The position numbers were made by a program, and so were the translations under genes. This document shows positions 53,463-62,472 of a stretch of 64,000 nt of DNA, in pieces. The notes beneath the pieces are model-generated. The model was not told the DNA's origin. It did no database searches and saw nothing but the letters and a program-made list of their open reading frames with translations. This stretch comes from Albitalea sp966211955 (GTDB lineage Bacteria > Pseudomonadota > Gammaproteobacteria > Burkholderiales > Burkholderiaceae_C): NCBI GenBank assembly GCA_966211955.1, contig CBIHOF010000018.1:1-64000 (forward strand). The letters run 5' to 3'. How positions within the stretch are numbered: position 1 is the stretch's first letter; every line of letters starts with the position of its first letter.

Positions 53463-54017
53463 TCATTTCCCAGACTGGGCTTTTGACCAGTCTTGCAAGG
53501 CCGCGAGCACCTTGGTGACATGGCTCATGGGATTCAGGCTCTTGTACTGGTAGATGATTTTTCCGTCCGGCGCGATCAGGTAGGAGATGCGGTTGGCGTA
53601 CTCCGGGCGCAGCGCCATCACGGCGTCATACGAGCCCATGATCTTCTTGGTGCCGTCGGAGCCGACCGGAAACTTGCTCTGGCACTCCTGCACCGAAAAC
53701 TTGGTGAGCGTGTCGATGTCGTCGCCCGACACGCCGATGACGCTGGTGTGCAGGGCAGCGAACTTGTCGATGGACTCGGCGAAGGTGTGCGCCTCGATGG
53801 AGCATCCGACGGAGAACGCCGCGGGAAAGAAGTACACGACCACCGGTCCCTTGGCGAGCGCGTCGGCCAGCGAGAACTGATAGACCTTGCCGCCCTGGGC
53901 CGCCGGCGTGACGAAGGCGGGCGCGGTTTCCCCGATGTCCAGGGCGGCCTGCGCACAGCAATTGGCGCCCAAGGCCAGCGCGAAGATGAACGAACGTGTG
54001 ATGGTCGAACGCTTCAT
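53463..54017 (-). CDS. Exported peroxiredoxin (AhpC/TSA, PrxQ-like)
   Basis: A 184-residue peroxiredoxin with a signal peptide (about 1-24, ending CCAQA) that would detoxify peroxides in the periplasm. Mature sequence has the peroxidatic Cys72 in FFPAAFSVGCSIEAHTF and a possible resolving Cys112 in SVQECQSKFP, 40 residues later, so it fits the BCP/PrxQ group with modified active site (SVGC rather than the usual TPGC). AAGGAG precedes the ATG. It follows the PLD lipoprotein gene by 37 bases on the same strand. Reductant is unknown. Confidence 0.88.
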   Translation of the reverse strand: MKRSTITRSFIFALALGANCCAQAALDIGETAPAFVTPAAQGGKVYQFSLADALAKGPVVVYFFPAAFSVGCSIEAHTFAESIDKFAALHTSVIGVSGDDIDTLTKFSVQECQSKFPVGSDGTKKIMGSYDAVMALRPEYANRISYLIAPDGKIIYQYKSLNPMSHVTKVLAALQDWSKAQSGK

Positions 54018-54054
54018 GGCAACTCCTTCGGATCGTTCGATTTTGCAACAGTGG

Positions 54055-55668
54055 CTACAGCAAGCTCTCGGGCACGAAATGCGTGAGCAGCCACAGCTTC
54101 AGCCGCAGCAGGCCGGATGACTCCGGCTCGCTGGAATGGATCACTTCTTCATCGTCCTCGATGCTCAGCCACTGCAGGCCGCCCGACGGCGTCAGGTGCA
54201 GGCGGTAGGCGCTTTGCAGGCGGTCGATGTCGATGACTCGGATGAGTTCCCGTGCCAACTCAGGGCTGTCGATCACCGCACCAAACTCGGTGTTGGTGGT
54301 GGCTGAACGCGGGTCGAGGTTCATCGAGCCGATGAAGGACGTCTTGCGGTCGATGACCACCAGCTTGGCGTGCAGGCGGCCGAGCGACGCGCCGAAGAGG
54401 AAGTTGCGCTTGTTCTTCTTCACGCGCACGGCGCTGAGCTCGTACAGGTCCACGCCCAGGCGCAGCATGTCCTCGCGGTAGCGGCTGTAGCCCAGGTGCA
54501 CCACGGGCTCGTCGGTGGAACCCAGCGAGTTGGTCATCAGCGTGATCTTCACGCCGCGGGCCCGCAACGCGCGCAGCAAGGCCATGCCCCGTTCGCCCGG
54601 CACGAGGTAGGGCGATGTCGCCACCACCTCCGACTTCGCCATGCGGATGGCCTCCACCGCGTTGTAGGTGGCGCTGGTTTCGAGCAGCTCATCACCGCTT
54701 TCGAAGGGCTTGTCCGGATAGTCCGCGAAGACGTAGGCGCTGCCCCAGATCAGCCCGAGTCGTCCGCCGTCGAGGTCGTCGGCGATCGGGCCGTAGCCGA
54801 GGATGTCGTTGGGCGGCAGCGCCTCGGGCGGCATGGTGTTGGCCGGGCCTGTCCATTCGTCAAAGCGAGCCAGCAACTGCTCGCGGCTCAGGTCGGTGTG
54901 GGCCACGGCCTCCAACGGATACACGGGGTCGCTGTTCCAGTAGCGGTCGAACAGCGCCTGCATCGGCGCGATGATGAAGCCGGCCGCGAACGCGTCCACG
55001 TCGATGAAGTTCTCGGCCTTCTCGTTGCGCAGGAAGTATTCGTTGGCCACGTTGCGCCCACCGAACACCGCCATCGCGCCATCGGCGATGAACATCTTGT
55101 TGTGCATGCGGTGGTTCACGCGCGACCAGTCGCCCACCGACGCAATGAAGCGGCCGGCCTGCCCGCGGTCGCGCGCGCAGCAGAATGGGTTGAACAGGCG
55201 CACCTGCACGTTCTTGTGCGCGGCGAAGGCGAGGAAGAGCGGGTCGTGCCCGCCGGTATAGAGGTCGTCGATGAGCAGACGCACGCGCACGCCGCGGTCG
55301 GCTGCATCGCTCAAGGCACGCAGGAGATAGCGGCCGGAAGCGTCGTCCTCGAAGTGGTAGTACTGGACGTCCAGCGACACCTCGGCCCGGCGCGCGAGCT
55401 GCAAGCGCGTGTCGTACGAAAAGGTGCCCAGCGGCATCAGGCGAAAGCCGGACTGGTCGGGCGCCGGCGTGGACGCCTGCGCGATGCGGCCGAGCGTCGT
55501 GTTGGGCGACAGGCCGATCGCCTCGCTCGCGATGGCTTCGCGATCCACCTTGGGCAAGGAGCCGCAGCCGGTGAGCAGGAGCATGCAGGCCGCGACCAGC
55601 CAGAACAAGGCGCCGTGAAGCGCCGGCGTGAGCGCTGGCCGTGAAGAATTGGGAAGCGTTGGCGTCAT
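54055..55668 (-). CDS. Phospholipase D family lipoprotein (ClsC-like)
   Basis: A 537-residue protein with two HKD motifs: HNKMFIADGAMAVFGGRN near 190 and HAKLVVIDRKTSFIGSMN near 425. The signal peptide has a lipobox (LLTGC, Cys35), so it is a lipoprotein. It resembles cardiolipin synthase C or a periplasmic phosphodiesterase of the PLD superfamily; the substrate is not proven. Start 55668 is used; an in-frame TTG at 55710 is less likely. A divergent paralog of the same length lies 76 bases away. Confidence 0.9.
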   Translation of the reverse strand: MTPTLPNSSRPALTPALHGALFWLVAACMLLLTGCGSLPKVDREAIASEAIGLSPNTTLGRIAQASTPAPDQSGFRLMPLGTFSYDTRLQLARRAEVSLDVQYYHFEDDASGRYLLRALSDAADRGVRVRLLIDDLYTGGHDPLFLAFAAHKNVQVRLFNPFCCARDRGQAGRFIASVGDWSRVNHRMHNKMFIADGAMAVFGGRNVANEYFLRNEKAENFIDVDAFAAGFIIAPMQALFDRYWNSDPVYPLEAVAHTDLSREQLLARFDEWTGPANTMPPEALPPNDILGYGPIADDLDGGRLGLIWGSAYVFADYPDKPFESGDELLETSATYNAVEAIRMAKSEVVATSPYLVPGERGMALLRALRARGVKITLMTNSLGSTDEPVVHLGYSRYREDMLRLGVDLYELSAVRVKKNKRNFLFGASLGRLHAKLVVIDRKTSFIGSMNLDPRSATTNTEFGAVIDSPELARELIRVIDIDRLQSAYRLHLTPSGGLQWLSIEDDEEVIHSSEPESSGLLRLKLWLLTHFVPESLL

Positions 55669-55744
55669 GTCAGAGGGCGAATGGCGTCGTGAGCGTACAC
55701 GCTCTGCCAATGAGACGAAAATCGGCGATCTTCCGTAGAAGTCG

Positions 55745-57358
55745 ATGATGGGCCCGTTCTCTTACACACTCACGACCACGCGGCGCCTGGCGCTGCTGCT
55801 GTGCCTTCCTCTCGTGCTGCTTGCGGGTTGCGCCGGGCTGCCGCCGGCAACCGTCCAGGCGCCCTCCCAGGCGATCCCCTTGGCTGCCGACACGGCGCTC
55901 GGCCGCGCTGCGCTGGCCGCTGCCGCCTCGGCGCCAGCAGGTCATTCGGGTTTTCGTGCCCTGCCGCAAGCGAGCGTGGCCCTCGATGCGCGGCTCACGC
56001 TCATTCGTCGCGCGCAAACATCGCTGGACTTGCAGTACTACTTGCTGGGCAACGACGAAGTCGGCCACCTCGTGGTGCGTGAGCTGAGGGATGCGGCCGA
56101 GCGCGGCGTCCGCGTTCGTCTCCTGATCGACGATTTCTACACCACCGGCATGGACCGCCTGCTGCTGGGACTGGCGGCCTATCCGAACGTGGAGGTGCGG
56201 CTCTTCAACCCGTTCGGCGCAGGGCGTGTGAGCTCCGGCGGGCGCTTGATCAGCCTGGCGTCAGACTTCCGACGCCTGAACCACCGCATGCACAACAAGC
56301 TCTTCGTGGCCGATGGTGCAGTGGTCATCGCCGGGGGGCGCAACCTGGCCGACGGCTACTTCCTGCGCGACCACGGCGCCAACTTCATCGACTACGACGT
56401 GCTGGGGGTGGGACCGGTCGTGCCGGAACTGGCTGAGATCTTTGACCAGTACTGGAACAGCCCGTTGGTGCGCGACATCGAGACGGTGGCGCAAGCCAGG
56501 GAGTCGAAGCAGGACCTGCGAGAAGCCTTCGAAGCTGAAACCGCCGTCTATGCACGCCGGCCGATGGCGCCTCCGCCGGACGCGGACGCCTATGGCGTGG
56601 CCATGGTCGGAAATGAGGTCGACGCCGGCTTGCCCCACCTCATCTGGGGCAAGGCCAGCGCCTTTTCCGATTCCCCGGGCAAGGCCCTGGATGCCGAGAT
56701 GAAGGGCCGCATCCTGCAGAGCGCGGCCTACCACAACCTCGAGACCTTCAGGGAGGCGCGCTCCGAGGTGATGCTCTTCACGCCCTACTTCGTGCCCGGT
56801 GAGCAGGGCCTCAAGCGGCTCCAGTTCGCGCGCGACAACAACATCACCGTGCGGGTCGTGACGAACTCGATGGCGTCGACCGACGAGCCGCTGGCGGCGC
56901 TCGCCTATGAGCGCTATCGCGTGGGGATGCTGCGCATGGGGGTCGAGCTGTACGAATTGAGCGAGGTGGAATTCCGCAAGGAAGAGGCGATGAGCCACTT
57001 CTTTGGCAGTTCGCGTGCGCAGCTGCATGCGAAGCTCGGCATCATCGACCGACGCACGCTGATCATCGGATCGACCAACCTCGACCAGCGCTCGATCACG
57101 ACCAACACCGAGCTTGCGGTGGTGATCCGCAGCCCCGAGCTGGCCCTGCGCACGCTCAGCTGGTTCAATTCGGTCAACCCGGAGGACGCGCGCGGCGTCT
57201 ACAAGCTCAAGCTCGCCGCGGACGGCAAGGCGCTGCGCTGGATTGCACTGCACGGCGACAAGGGATCGAAGCTCATGGAAGACGAACCCGAGATGGACCG
57301 CTGGCTGCGCTTCAAGCTCTTCCTGATGTCGGTGTTCGTGCCGGAAGATTGGCTCTGA
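55745..57358 (+). CDS. Second phospholipase D family lipoprotein (ClsC-like)
   Basis: A 537-residue paralog of the divergent neighbour, with lipobox LAGC (Cys29) and two HKD motifs: HNKLFVADGAVVIAGGRN near 185 and HAKLGIIDRRTLIIGSTN near 425. The second motif has the consensus active-site Lys and Asp, so both halves should be active. It is probably a lipoprotein phospholipase or cardiolipin synthase. Pairing of two such genes head-to-head suggests that the products act together or on different substrates. A bidirectional terminator follows. Confidence 0.91.
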   Translation: MMGPFSYTLTTTRRLALLLCLPLVLLAGCAGLPPATVQAPSQAIPLAADTALGRAALAAAASAPAGHSGFRALPQASVALDARLTLIRRAQTSLDLQYYLLGNDEVGHLVVRELRDAAERGVRVRLLIDDFYTTGMDRLLLGLAAYPNVEVRLFNPFGAGRVSSGGRLISLASDFRRLNHRMHNKLFVADGAVVIAGGRNLADGYFLRDHGANFIDYDVLGVGPVVPELAEIFDQYWNSPLVRDIETVAQARESKQDLREAFEAETAVYARRPMAPPPDADAYGVAMVGNEVDAGLPHLIWGKASAFSDSPGKALDAEMKGRILQSAAYHNLETFREARSEVMLFTPYFVPGEQGLKRLQFARDNNITVRVVTNSMASTDEPLAALAYERYRVGMLRMGVELYELSEVEFRKEEAMSHFFGSSRAQLHAKLGIIDRRTLIIGSTNLDQRSITTNTELAVVIRSPELALRTLSWFNSVNPEDARGVYKLKLAADGKALRWIALHGDKGSKLMEDEPEMDRWLRFKLFLMSVFVPEDWL

Positions 57359-57410
57359 CCTTCAATGCACTGAATCGCGGCAAAGAGTCGAGGACCAAGA
57401 GAAGAAGACA

Positions 57411-57448
57411 AGAAAAAGCCCCCGGACGGCGATGCCATCCGGGGGCTT
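57411..57448. terminator. Bidirectional terminator between PLD lipoprotein gene and tRNA-Pro
   Basis: Stem of AAGCCCCCGGA(C/T)GGC against its complement, with a 3-base loop. On the minus strand a five-T run follows the stem after tRNA-Pro, and on the plus strand CTTCTCTTTT follows the PLD gene. Confidence 0.88.
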
Positions 57449-57462
57449 CTCTTTTCAAACAA

Positions 57463-57539
57463 TGGTCGGGGTGGCGGGATTCGAACTCGCGACCCCTTGC
57501 ACCCCATGCAAGTGCGCTACCAGGCTGCGCTACACCCCG
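57463..57539 (-). tRNA. tRNA-Pro (anticodon GGG)
   Basis: A 77-nt tRNA with acceptor stem CGGGGTG / CACCCCG, encoded CCA, T-loop GTTCGAATCC and anticodon loop ATGGGGT, giving anticodon GGG for proline. It is the gene nearest the end of the translation operon on the same strand. Confidence 0.96.
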
Positions 57540-57590
57540 ACGAATTTCGAATTATATGTTGAAAAAGACAGGCTCCCGAAGCCGCCCGCA

Positions 57591-58052
57591 TCAAACAGTC
57601 AAAAGGCCCCGGATGGACAGAAGCTCCTGGCGCATCTGTGTCAAGGACACCTCCGTCGTGTCGGCAGAGTCAGGCTCGGGTTCGGGCCCCGCCGGCACGT
57701 CGATGGACAGCGATTCGATGCCATCGGCGAAGTCCGCGAGCTCGGTCACTTCCACGTCCAGGCCATCGATGGGCGACGGCTCGAGATGGCGGGGCTGAGG
57801 GGTTTCGGACAGGCGGTTGCGGGCGCCGCTGATGGTGAAGCCCTGCTCATACAGCAGTTCGCGGATCCGGCGGATCAGCAAGACCTCATGGTGCTGGTAG
57901 TAACGGCGGTTTCCACGCCGCTTCATGGGCTTGAGCTGCGTGAACTCCTGCTCCCAATAGCGCAGCACGTACGGCTTCACGCCGCACAAATCGCTCACTT
58001 CACCGATCGTGAAGTAACGTTTGGCTGGAATGGCGGGAAGCGCTTTCTCCAT
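57591..58052 (-). CDS. MerR-family regulator downstream of ihfA
   Basis: A 153-residue MerR-type protein with an N-terminal winged-helix DNA-binding domain (FTIGEVSDLCGVKPYVLRYW near 15-34, then KRRGNRRYY) and a short, acidic C-terminal tail (DVPAGPEPEPDSADTTEV) without the metal-binding cysteines of MerR or SoxR. The same gene follows ihfA in many proteobacteria. The start ATG 58052 is used. Target and signal are unknown. Confidence 0.92.
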   Translation of the reverse strand: MEKALPAIPAKRYFTIGEVSDLCGVKPYVLRYWEQEFTQLKPMKRRGNRRYYQHHEVLLIRRIRELLYEQGFTISGARNRLSETPQPRHLEPSPIDGLDVEVTELADFADGIESLSIDVPAGPEPEPDSADTTEVSLTQMRQELLSIRGLLTV

Positions 58053-58087
58053 TGAAATCAATAAGTTCCGGAGAGAAAGCTAAGACT

Positions 58088-58453
58088 TTACTCGAACTCT
58101 TCTCCCGAAGGTATGTCGCCTTGCACGACTCCCTTTAATTTGTGACTTGCGTGGAATGTGACAACGTTGCGCGCCTTGATGGGAATCGCCTCGCCGGTGC
58201 GTGGATTCCGTCCCGGCCGCGGCGCCTTGCGGCGGATGTTGAAGTTTCCGAAGCCCGACATCTTGACGTCCTGGCCCGAGACCAGGGTCTGGTGAATGAT
58301 GTCGAAAAAGGCTTCCACCATGTCCTTGGATTCGCGCTTGTTGAGCCCCAGCCGCTCGAAAAGGAGTTCGGCCAGCTCCGCCTTGGTCAGCGTGGGCGTC
58401 TCCAGGCTGGGCAGCATCACTCGCGAGGTGGGTTGGTCCTGGTCGTCGGCCAT
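58088..58453 (-). CDS. ihfA: Integration host factor alpha subunit
   Basis: Nucleoid-associated DNA-bending protein that forms a heterodimer with IhfB. The 121-residue product is longer than the usual 99-105 residues because of an N-terminal extension before TLTKAELAELLFERLG. The DNA-binding arm has RPGRNPRTGEAIPI near 86 with the intercalating proline, followed by KARNVVTFHASHKLK. It is preceded by pheT with 3 bases between and followed by the MerR gene, the conserved pheST-ihfA layout. Confidence 0.96.
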   Translation of the reverse strand: MADDQDQPTSRVMLPSLETPTLTKAELAELLFERLGLNKRESKDMVEAFFDIIHQTLVSGQDVKMSGFGNFNIRRKAPRPGRNPRTGEAIPIKARNVVTFHASHKLKGVVQGDIPSGEEFE

Positions 58454-58456
58454 GCG

Positions 58457-60877
58457 CTAGCTCCTCAGGCGCACGCCCAGGCTGCTGCCCAGGGTGTCCA
58501 GCACCTGCGTCACCGCAGCATCGATGCGCTCGTCGGTCAGCGTGTTCTCGTCGTCCAGCAACTCCAGCCGCACGGCCATGCTGCGCTCACCGGCCGCAAT
58601 ATCGGCGGCGGGCGCGGCGGGCTTGTAGATGTCGAAGAGCTGGGCCGACCGCACGAGTGGCGACGGCGCCGAGCGGATGGCCTGCATCAGCGCTTCGTGG
58701 CTCACGCTATCGCGCGCGATGACCGCGATGTCGCGCCATACCGATTGGTGACGCGGGATCGAAGAGAACACCCGAAGGTCGCGCGCCAGCAGCGCCGGCA
58801 ATGCGATCTCGAACAACACGGGCGCGGTGGGCAGCTCGTAGCCCTGGCGCCAGCGCGGGTGCAACTCGCCGATGAAGCCGACGGGCTGGCCATCGACTTC
58901 GATTCGCGCCGCGCGTCCAGGGTGAAGCGCAGGATGTTCTGCCGGGACAAAGCTCACCGCCTTTGGCGTGAACAGCGCCTCGACGTCACCCTTCACGTCG
59001 TAGAAGTCGACGTGGCGCTCCTTCACGCCCCACTGCAGCGCATCGGCGTTGCCGTAGGCGAGGCCACCCAGGCGCATCGGCTGGTCAATGCCTGCGACGC
59101 TGAGTTCGCCGTTGGCCACCGACGCATCGCGCTTGAACACCCGGCCAATTTCGAACACGCGCACACGTGTCGCCTTGCGGGCGAGGTTGTAGCGCAGCAC
59201 GTTCACGAGGCTGCCCATGAGGCTTGAGCGCATCACCGACAGCGGACTCGCGATCGGGTTCAGCAGCTTGATCGGATCGGCGTTGCCGGCGAGCTCGCGC
59301 TCCCAGCGCTCCTCGACGAAGCTGAAATTGATGGTCTCGACGTAATCGCGCTCGGCCACGAGGCGACGCAGCGCATGCACGCTACGCTGCGACTCGCTGC
59401 GCACGCGAGCCGTGATGGGCGCGACCGGTGCTGTGCTCGGCAGCTTGTCGTAGCCCAGCACGCGGATGACTTCCTCGATCAGGTCTTCCTCGATCTGCAG
59501 ATCGAAGCGCCAGCTCGGTGGCGTCACATGCAGCACGCCCTCGCCTTCGCTGAACCGCAATCCGAGGCGCTTGAGCACTTCGGCTGCTTGCGCCTGCGTG
59601 ACGGGCATGCCGATCACCTTGGCCGCTCGTGCCACACGCAGCGTGACGGGCTTGCGCTCCGGCAGGGAAACCACATGGTCGTCCATCGGGCCGGCTTCAC
59701 CACCGCAGACGTCGATGATGAGCTGCGTGATGCGCTCGATGTGTTCGACGGTCAAGGCCGGGTCCACGCCGCGCTCGAAACGGTAGCCCGCGTCGGTCGA
59801 GAAGTTGAAGCGGCGCGAGCGCCCTGCGACTGCCTCCGGCCACCAGAAGGCCGCCTCGACGTAGACATGCTTCGTGTCGTCGGACACTGCCGTCTTGTCG
59901 CCGCCCATGATGCCGGCGAGCGACTCGACCGCCTCGTCGTCAGCGATCACGCCCACCGCCTCGTCGACCTTGATGGTGTTGCCATTCAGCAGCTTGAGGG
60001 ACTCGCCCTTGCGGCCCCAGCGCACCGTGAGGCCACCGTGGATCTTGTCCAGGTCGAAGATGTGCGACGGACGGCCGTATTCGAACATCACGTAGTTCGA
60101 GATGTCCACGAGCGCGGTGACCGAGCGCTGGCCGCAGCGGGCAAGGCGATCGACCATCCAAGCTGGCGTCAGCGCCTTCGTGTTGACGTTGCGCACCACG
60201 CGGCCGGAGAAGCGTCCGCACAGGTCGGGCGCCTCCACCTTCACGCGCAGCCTGGCGTCGTTCTTCACCGCTGCAGGCGGGAAGATCGGCTGCTTGAGCG
60301 GCGAGCCCGTGAGCGCAGAGACCTCTCGCGCAATGCTGTACACGCTCAGGCAATGCCCGAGGTTGGGCGTGAGCTTGAGCGTGAACAGTGTGTCGTCGAG
60401 CGACAGGTGACGGCGGATGTCTTCGCCGATCTTGGCACTGTCGTCGAGGATGAGCAGACCGCTGTGATCTTCCGTCAGCTTGAGTTCGCGCGCCGAGCAC
60501 AGCATGCCCTGGCTTTCCACGCCGCGAAGCTTGCCCAGCTTGATGACGAAGGGCTTGCCGTCGGCATCGTCTGCTGGCGGCAGCTCGGCGCCCACGAGCG
60601 CGCAAGGCACCTTGATGCCGACTTTCACGTTCGGCGCGCCGCACACGATGTTCAGCGTCTGCCCGGTGCCGGCATTCACCTGGCACACGTTGAGCCTGTC
60701 CGCATTCGGATGACGCTCGACCGACAACACCTCGCCGACAACGATCTTGCTGAATGGCGGCGCGACCGGGCGCAGCTCTTCCACCTCCATGCCGGACATG
60801 GTGAGCAAGTCCGCCAGCTCGGCGGTGGTCAGGGGCGGGTTGCAGAACTCTCGCAACCAGGATTCCGGAAATTGCAT
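58457..60877 (-). CDS. pheT: Phenylalanyl-tRNA synthetase beta subunit
   Basis: Beta subunit of the tetrameric PheRS, with editing and tRNA-binding functions. The 806-residue product begins MQFPESWLREFCNPPLTTAEL. Domains: N-terminal EMAP-like tRNA-binding module (ILNIVCGAPNVKVGIKVPCALVG near 75), B3/B4 editing domain, B5 and the C-terminal FDX-ACB domain (ending TLGSSLGVRLRS). It sits 45 bases after pheS and 3 bases before ihfA. All family features are present. Confidence 0.97.
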   Translation of the reverse strand: MQFPESWLREFCNPPLTTAELADLLTMSGMEVEELRPVAPPFSKIVVGEVLSVERHPNADRLNVCQVNAGTGQTLNIVCGAPNVKVGIKVPCALVGAELPPADDADGKPFVIKLGKLRGVESQGMLCSARELKLTEDHSGLLILDDSAKIGEDIRRHLSLDDTLFTLKLTPNLGHCLSVYSIAREVSALTGSPLKQPIFPPAAVKNDARLRVKVEAPDLCGRFSGRVVRNVNTKALTPAWMVDRLARCGQRSVTALVDISNYVMFEYGRPSHIFDLDKIHGGLTVRWGRKGESLKLLNGNTIKVDEAVGVIADDEAVESLAGIMGGDKTAVSDDTKHVYVEAAFWWPEAVAGRSRRFNFSTDAGYRFERGVDPALTVEHIERITQLIIDVCGGEAGPMDDHVVSLPERKPVTLRVARAAKVIGMPVTQAQAAEVLKRLGLRFSEGEGVLHVTPPSWRFDLQIEEDLIEEVIRVLGYDKLPSTAPVAPITARVRSESQRSVHALRRLVAERDYVETINFSFVEERWERELAGNADPIKLLNPIASPLSVMRSSLMGSLVNVLRYNLARKATRVRVFEIGRVFKRDASVANGELSVAGIDQPMRLGGLAYGNADALQWGVKERHVDFYDVKGDVEALFTPKAVSFVPAEHPALHPGRAARIEVDGQPVGFIGELHPRWRQGYELPTAPVLFEIALPALLARDLRVFSSIPRHQSVWRDIAVIARDSVSHEALMQAIRSAPSPLVRSAQLFDIYKPAAPAADIAAGERSMAVRLELLDDENTLTDERIDAAVTQVLDTLGSSLGVRLRS

Positions 60878-60922
60878 CTCGTGATCGATCCGCTTGGCTG
60901 GACTGGATGACTTGAACTGGAT

Positions 60923-61966
60923 TTACTTGAACTGCGTCAGGAACCGCAGGTCGCCGTCGAAGAACAGGCGCAGGTCGCTGATGCCGTATCGAAGCATCGC
61001 GAGGCGATCGATGCCCGAGCCGAATGCGAAGCCGATGTAGCGCTCGGGGTCGAGGCCCATGTTGCGGATGACCTGCGGATGCACCTGGCCCGAGCCGGAC
61101 ACTTCGAGCCAGCGGCCGGTGAGCGGGCCGCTCTCGAACATGATGTCGATCTCGGCGCTCGGCTCGGTGAAGGGAAAGTAGCTCGGACGAAAGCGCAGCT
61201 TGAGGTCGGTGGTCTCGAAGAAGGCCTGAATGAAATTCAGGTACATCGACTTCAAGTCCTTGAAGCTCACGTTCTCGCCAACCCACAGGCCCTCGACCTG
61301 GTGGAACATCGGCGAGTGAGTCGCGTCGCTGTCCACCCGGTAGGTGCGGCCCGGCGCGATCACGCGGATGTCGGGCATGTGATCCTGACCGGCATACTTC
61401 TTCGCGTGCGCCTGGGCGTAGCGGATCTGCATCGGCGAGGTGTGCGGACGCAGGTTGAGCCAGCGGCCTTCAGCGTCCTTCATGTCGACGTAGAAGGTGT
61501 CCTGCATCGAACGCGCCGGATGGTTTTCCGGGTTGTTCAGCGAGGTGAAGCTCATCCAGTCGGTTTCGATCTCGGGGCCGTCAGCCACGTCGAAACCCAT
61601 GGAGCCGAAGATCTGCTCGATGCGCTCCATCGTGCGGGTGATCGGGTGCACCGCGCCCGTGCCGCGCTGGCGGCCTGGTAGCGTGACGTCGAGCGCTTCG
61701 GCCTTGAGCTGCGCCTCGAGCTCCGCGTCTGCCAGGGCCTGGCGGCGCGCGTTGAGCGCGGCCTCGACCTGCTGCTTGGCGGCGTTGATGGACGCGCCGC
61801 GGGTCTTCTTCTCCTCCGGCGGCAAGGCGCCCAGCGCCTTCAGAAGCTCGGTGAGGCGGCCGGACTTGCCGAGGAAGCGTGCCTTGGCGTTTTCCAGCTC
61901 GGCGGGCGTGGCCGCGGCCGAGAAATCGGCCTGCGCGTCTTGCACCAGTTGATCGAGGTCGTTCAT
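60923..61966 (-). CDS. pheS: Phenylalanyl-tRNA synthetase alpha subunit
   Basis: Catalytic subunit of PheRS, a class II aminoacyl-tRNA synthetase. The 347-residue product starts MNDLDQLVQDAQADFSAA; an in-frame GTG at 62077 adds 37 atypical residues. Class II motif regions are visible at SMQDTFYVDMKDAEG, VDSDATHSPMFHQVEG and PEIETDWMSFTSLNNPENHP (about 130-230), and the C-terminus GSGIDRLAMLRYGI. There is no clear Shine-Dalgarno before the ATG. A terminator hairpin sits 14 bases upstream, so expression depends on readthrough or on a promoter inside it. Confidence 0.96.
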   Translation of the reverse strand: MNDLDQLVQDAQADFSAAATPAELENAKARFLGKSGRLTELLKALGALPPEEKKTRGASINAAKQQVEAALNARRQALADAELEAQLKAEALDVTLPGRQRGTGAVHPITRTMERIEQIFGSMGFDVADGPEIETDWMSFTSLNNPENHPARSMQDTFYVDMKDAEGRWLNLRPHTSPMQIRYAQAHAKKYAGQDHMPDIRVIAPGRTYRVDSDATHSPMFHQVEGLWVGENVSFKDLKSMYLNFIQAFFETTDLKLRFRPSYFPFTEPSAEIDIMFESGPLTGRWLEVSGSGQVHPQVIRNMGLDPERYIGFAFGSGIDRLAMLRYGISDLRLFFDGDLRFLTQFK

Positions 61967-61980
61967 CGATTCGAAAACAT

Positions 61981-62010
61981 AAAAAAAGGCCGAACAGAAC
62001 GTCGGCCTTT
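61981..62010 (-). terminator. Terminator or attenuator between rplT and pheS
   Basis: Perfect 9-bp stem AAAGGCCGA / TCGGCCTTT with an 8-base loop. The last stem bases and the following bases on the minus strand form TTTTTTT. It ends 14 bases before the pheS ATG (61966). It terminates the rplT transcript but cannot be bypassed by any promoter downstream of it, except one within the hairpin itself. No Phe-rich leader peptide is visible upstream. Confidence 0.85.
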
Positions 62011-62092
62011 GAGGAGCTTGGCTCCGTCGGCGTTGCCGCCTTCGAAGCCTGCCGCGACGCCCGGCGCCTTGCGGCACCGGACGCGACGGTCA

Positions 62093-62449
62093 TCAAGCGA
62101 GCTGGGCCTTCACCTTCTCCACGATGCTGCCAAAAGCGGCAGGATCGTTGACAGCCATGTCGGCGAGAACCTTGCGGTCGATGTCGATCGACGCCTTCTT
62201 CAAGCCAGCCATGAACTTGCTGTAGGTCAGTCCCAGACCCCGGCTCGCCGCGTTGATACGGGCGATCCAGAGTTGGCGGAAAACACGCTTCTTGGTACGG
62301 CGGTCACGGTAGGCATATTGCCCGGCGCGCATGACCGCTTCCTTGGCAATACGGAAAACATTCTTGCGACGGCCGCGGTAACCCTTGGCGAGTGCGAGAA
62401 CTTTCTTGTGACGAGCGCGGGCGGTGACGCCACGTTTGACGCGAGGCAT
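62093..62449 (-). CDS. rplT: 50S ribosomal protein L20
   Basis: Ribosomal protein L20, needed for early 50S assembly, which in E. coli also represses its own operon translationally. The 118-residue product begins MPRVKRGVTARARHKKVL, a basic helical N-terminus, and ends with the globular C-terminal half. Length and residues are normal. It follows rpmI by 23 bases in the operon infC-rpmI-rplT-pheST. Confidence 0.98.
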   Translation of the reverse strand: MPRVKRGVTARARHKKVLALAKGYRGRRKNVFRIAKEAVMRAGQYAYRDRRTKKRVFRQLWIARINAASRGLGLTYSKFMAGLKKASIDIDRKVLADMAVNDPAAFGSIVEKVKAQLA

Positions 62450-62472
62450 AGATCTTCTCCTTCAGCAGTGGG

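Noticed and set aside
59375..60910. Long plus-strand ORF of 511 residues antisense to pheT
   Set aside because: Antisense to conserved pheT, no motif, low-complexity composition.
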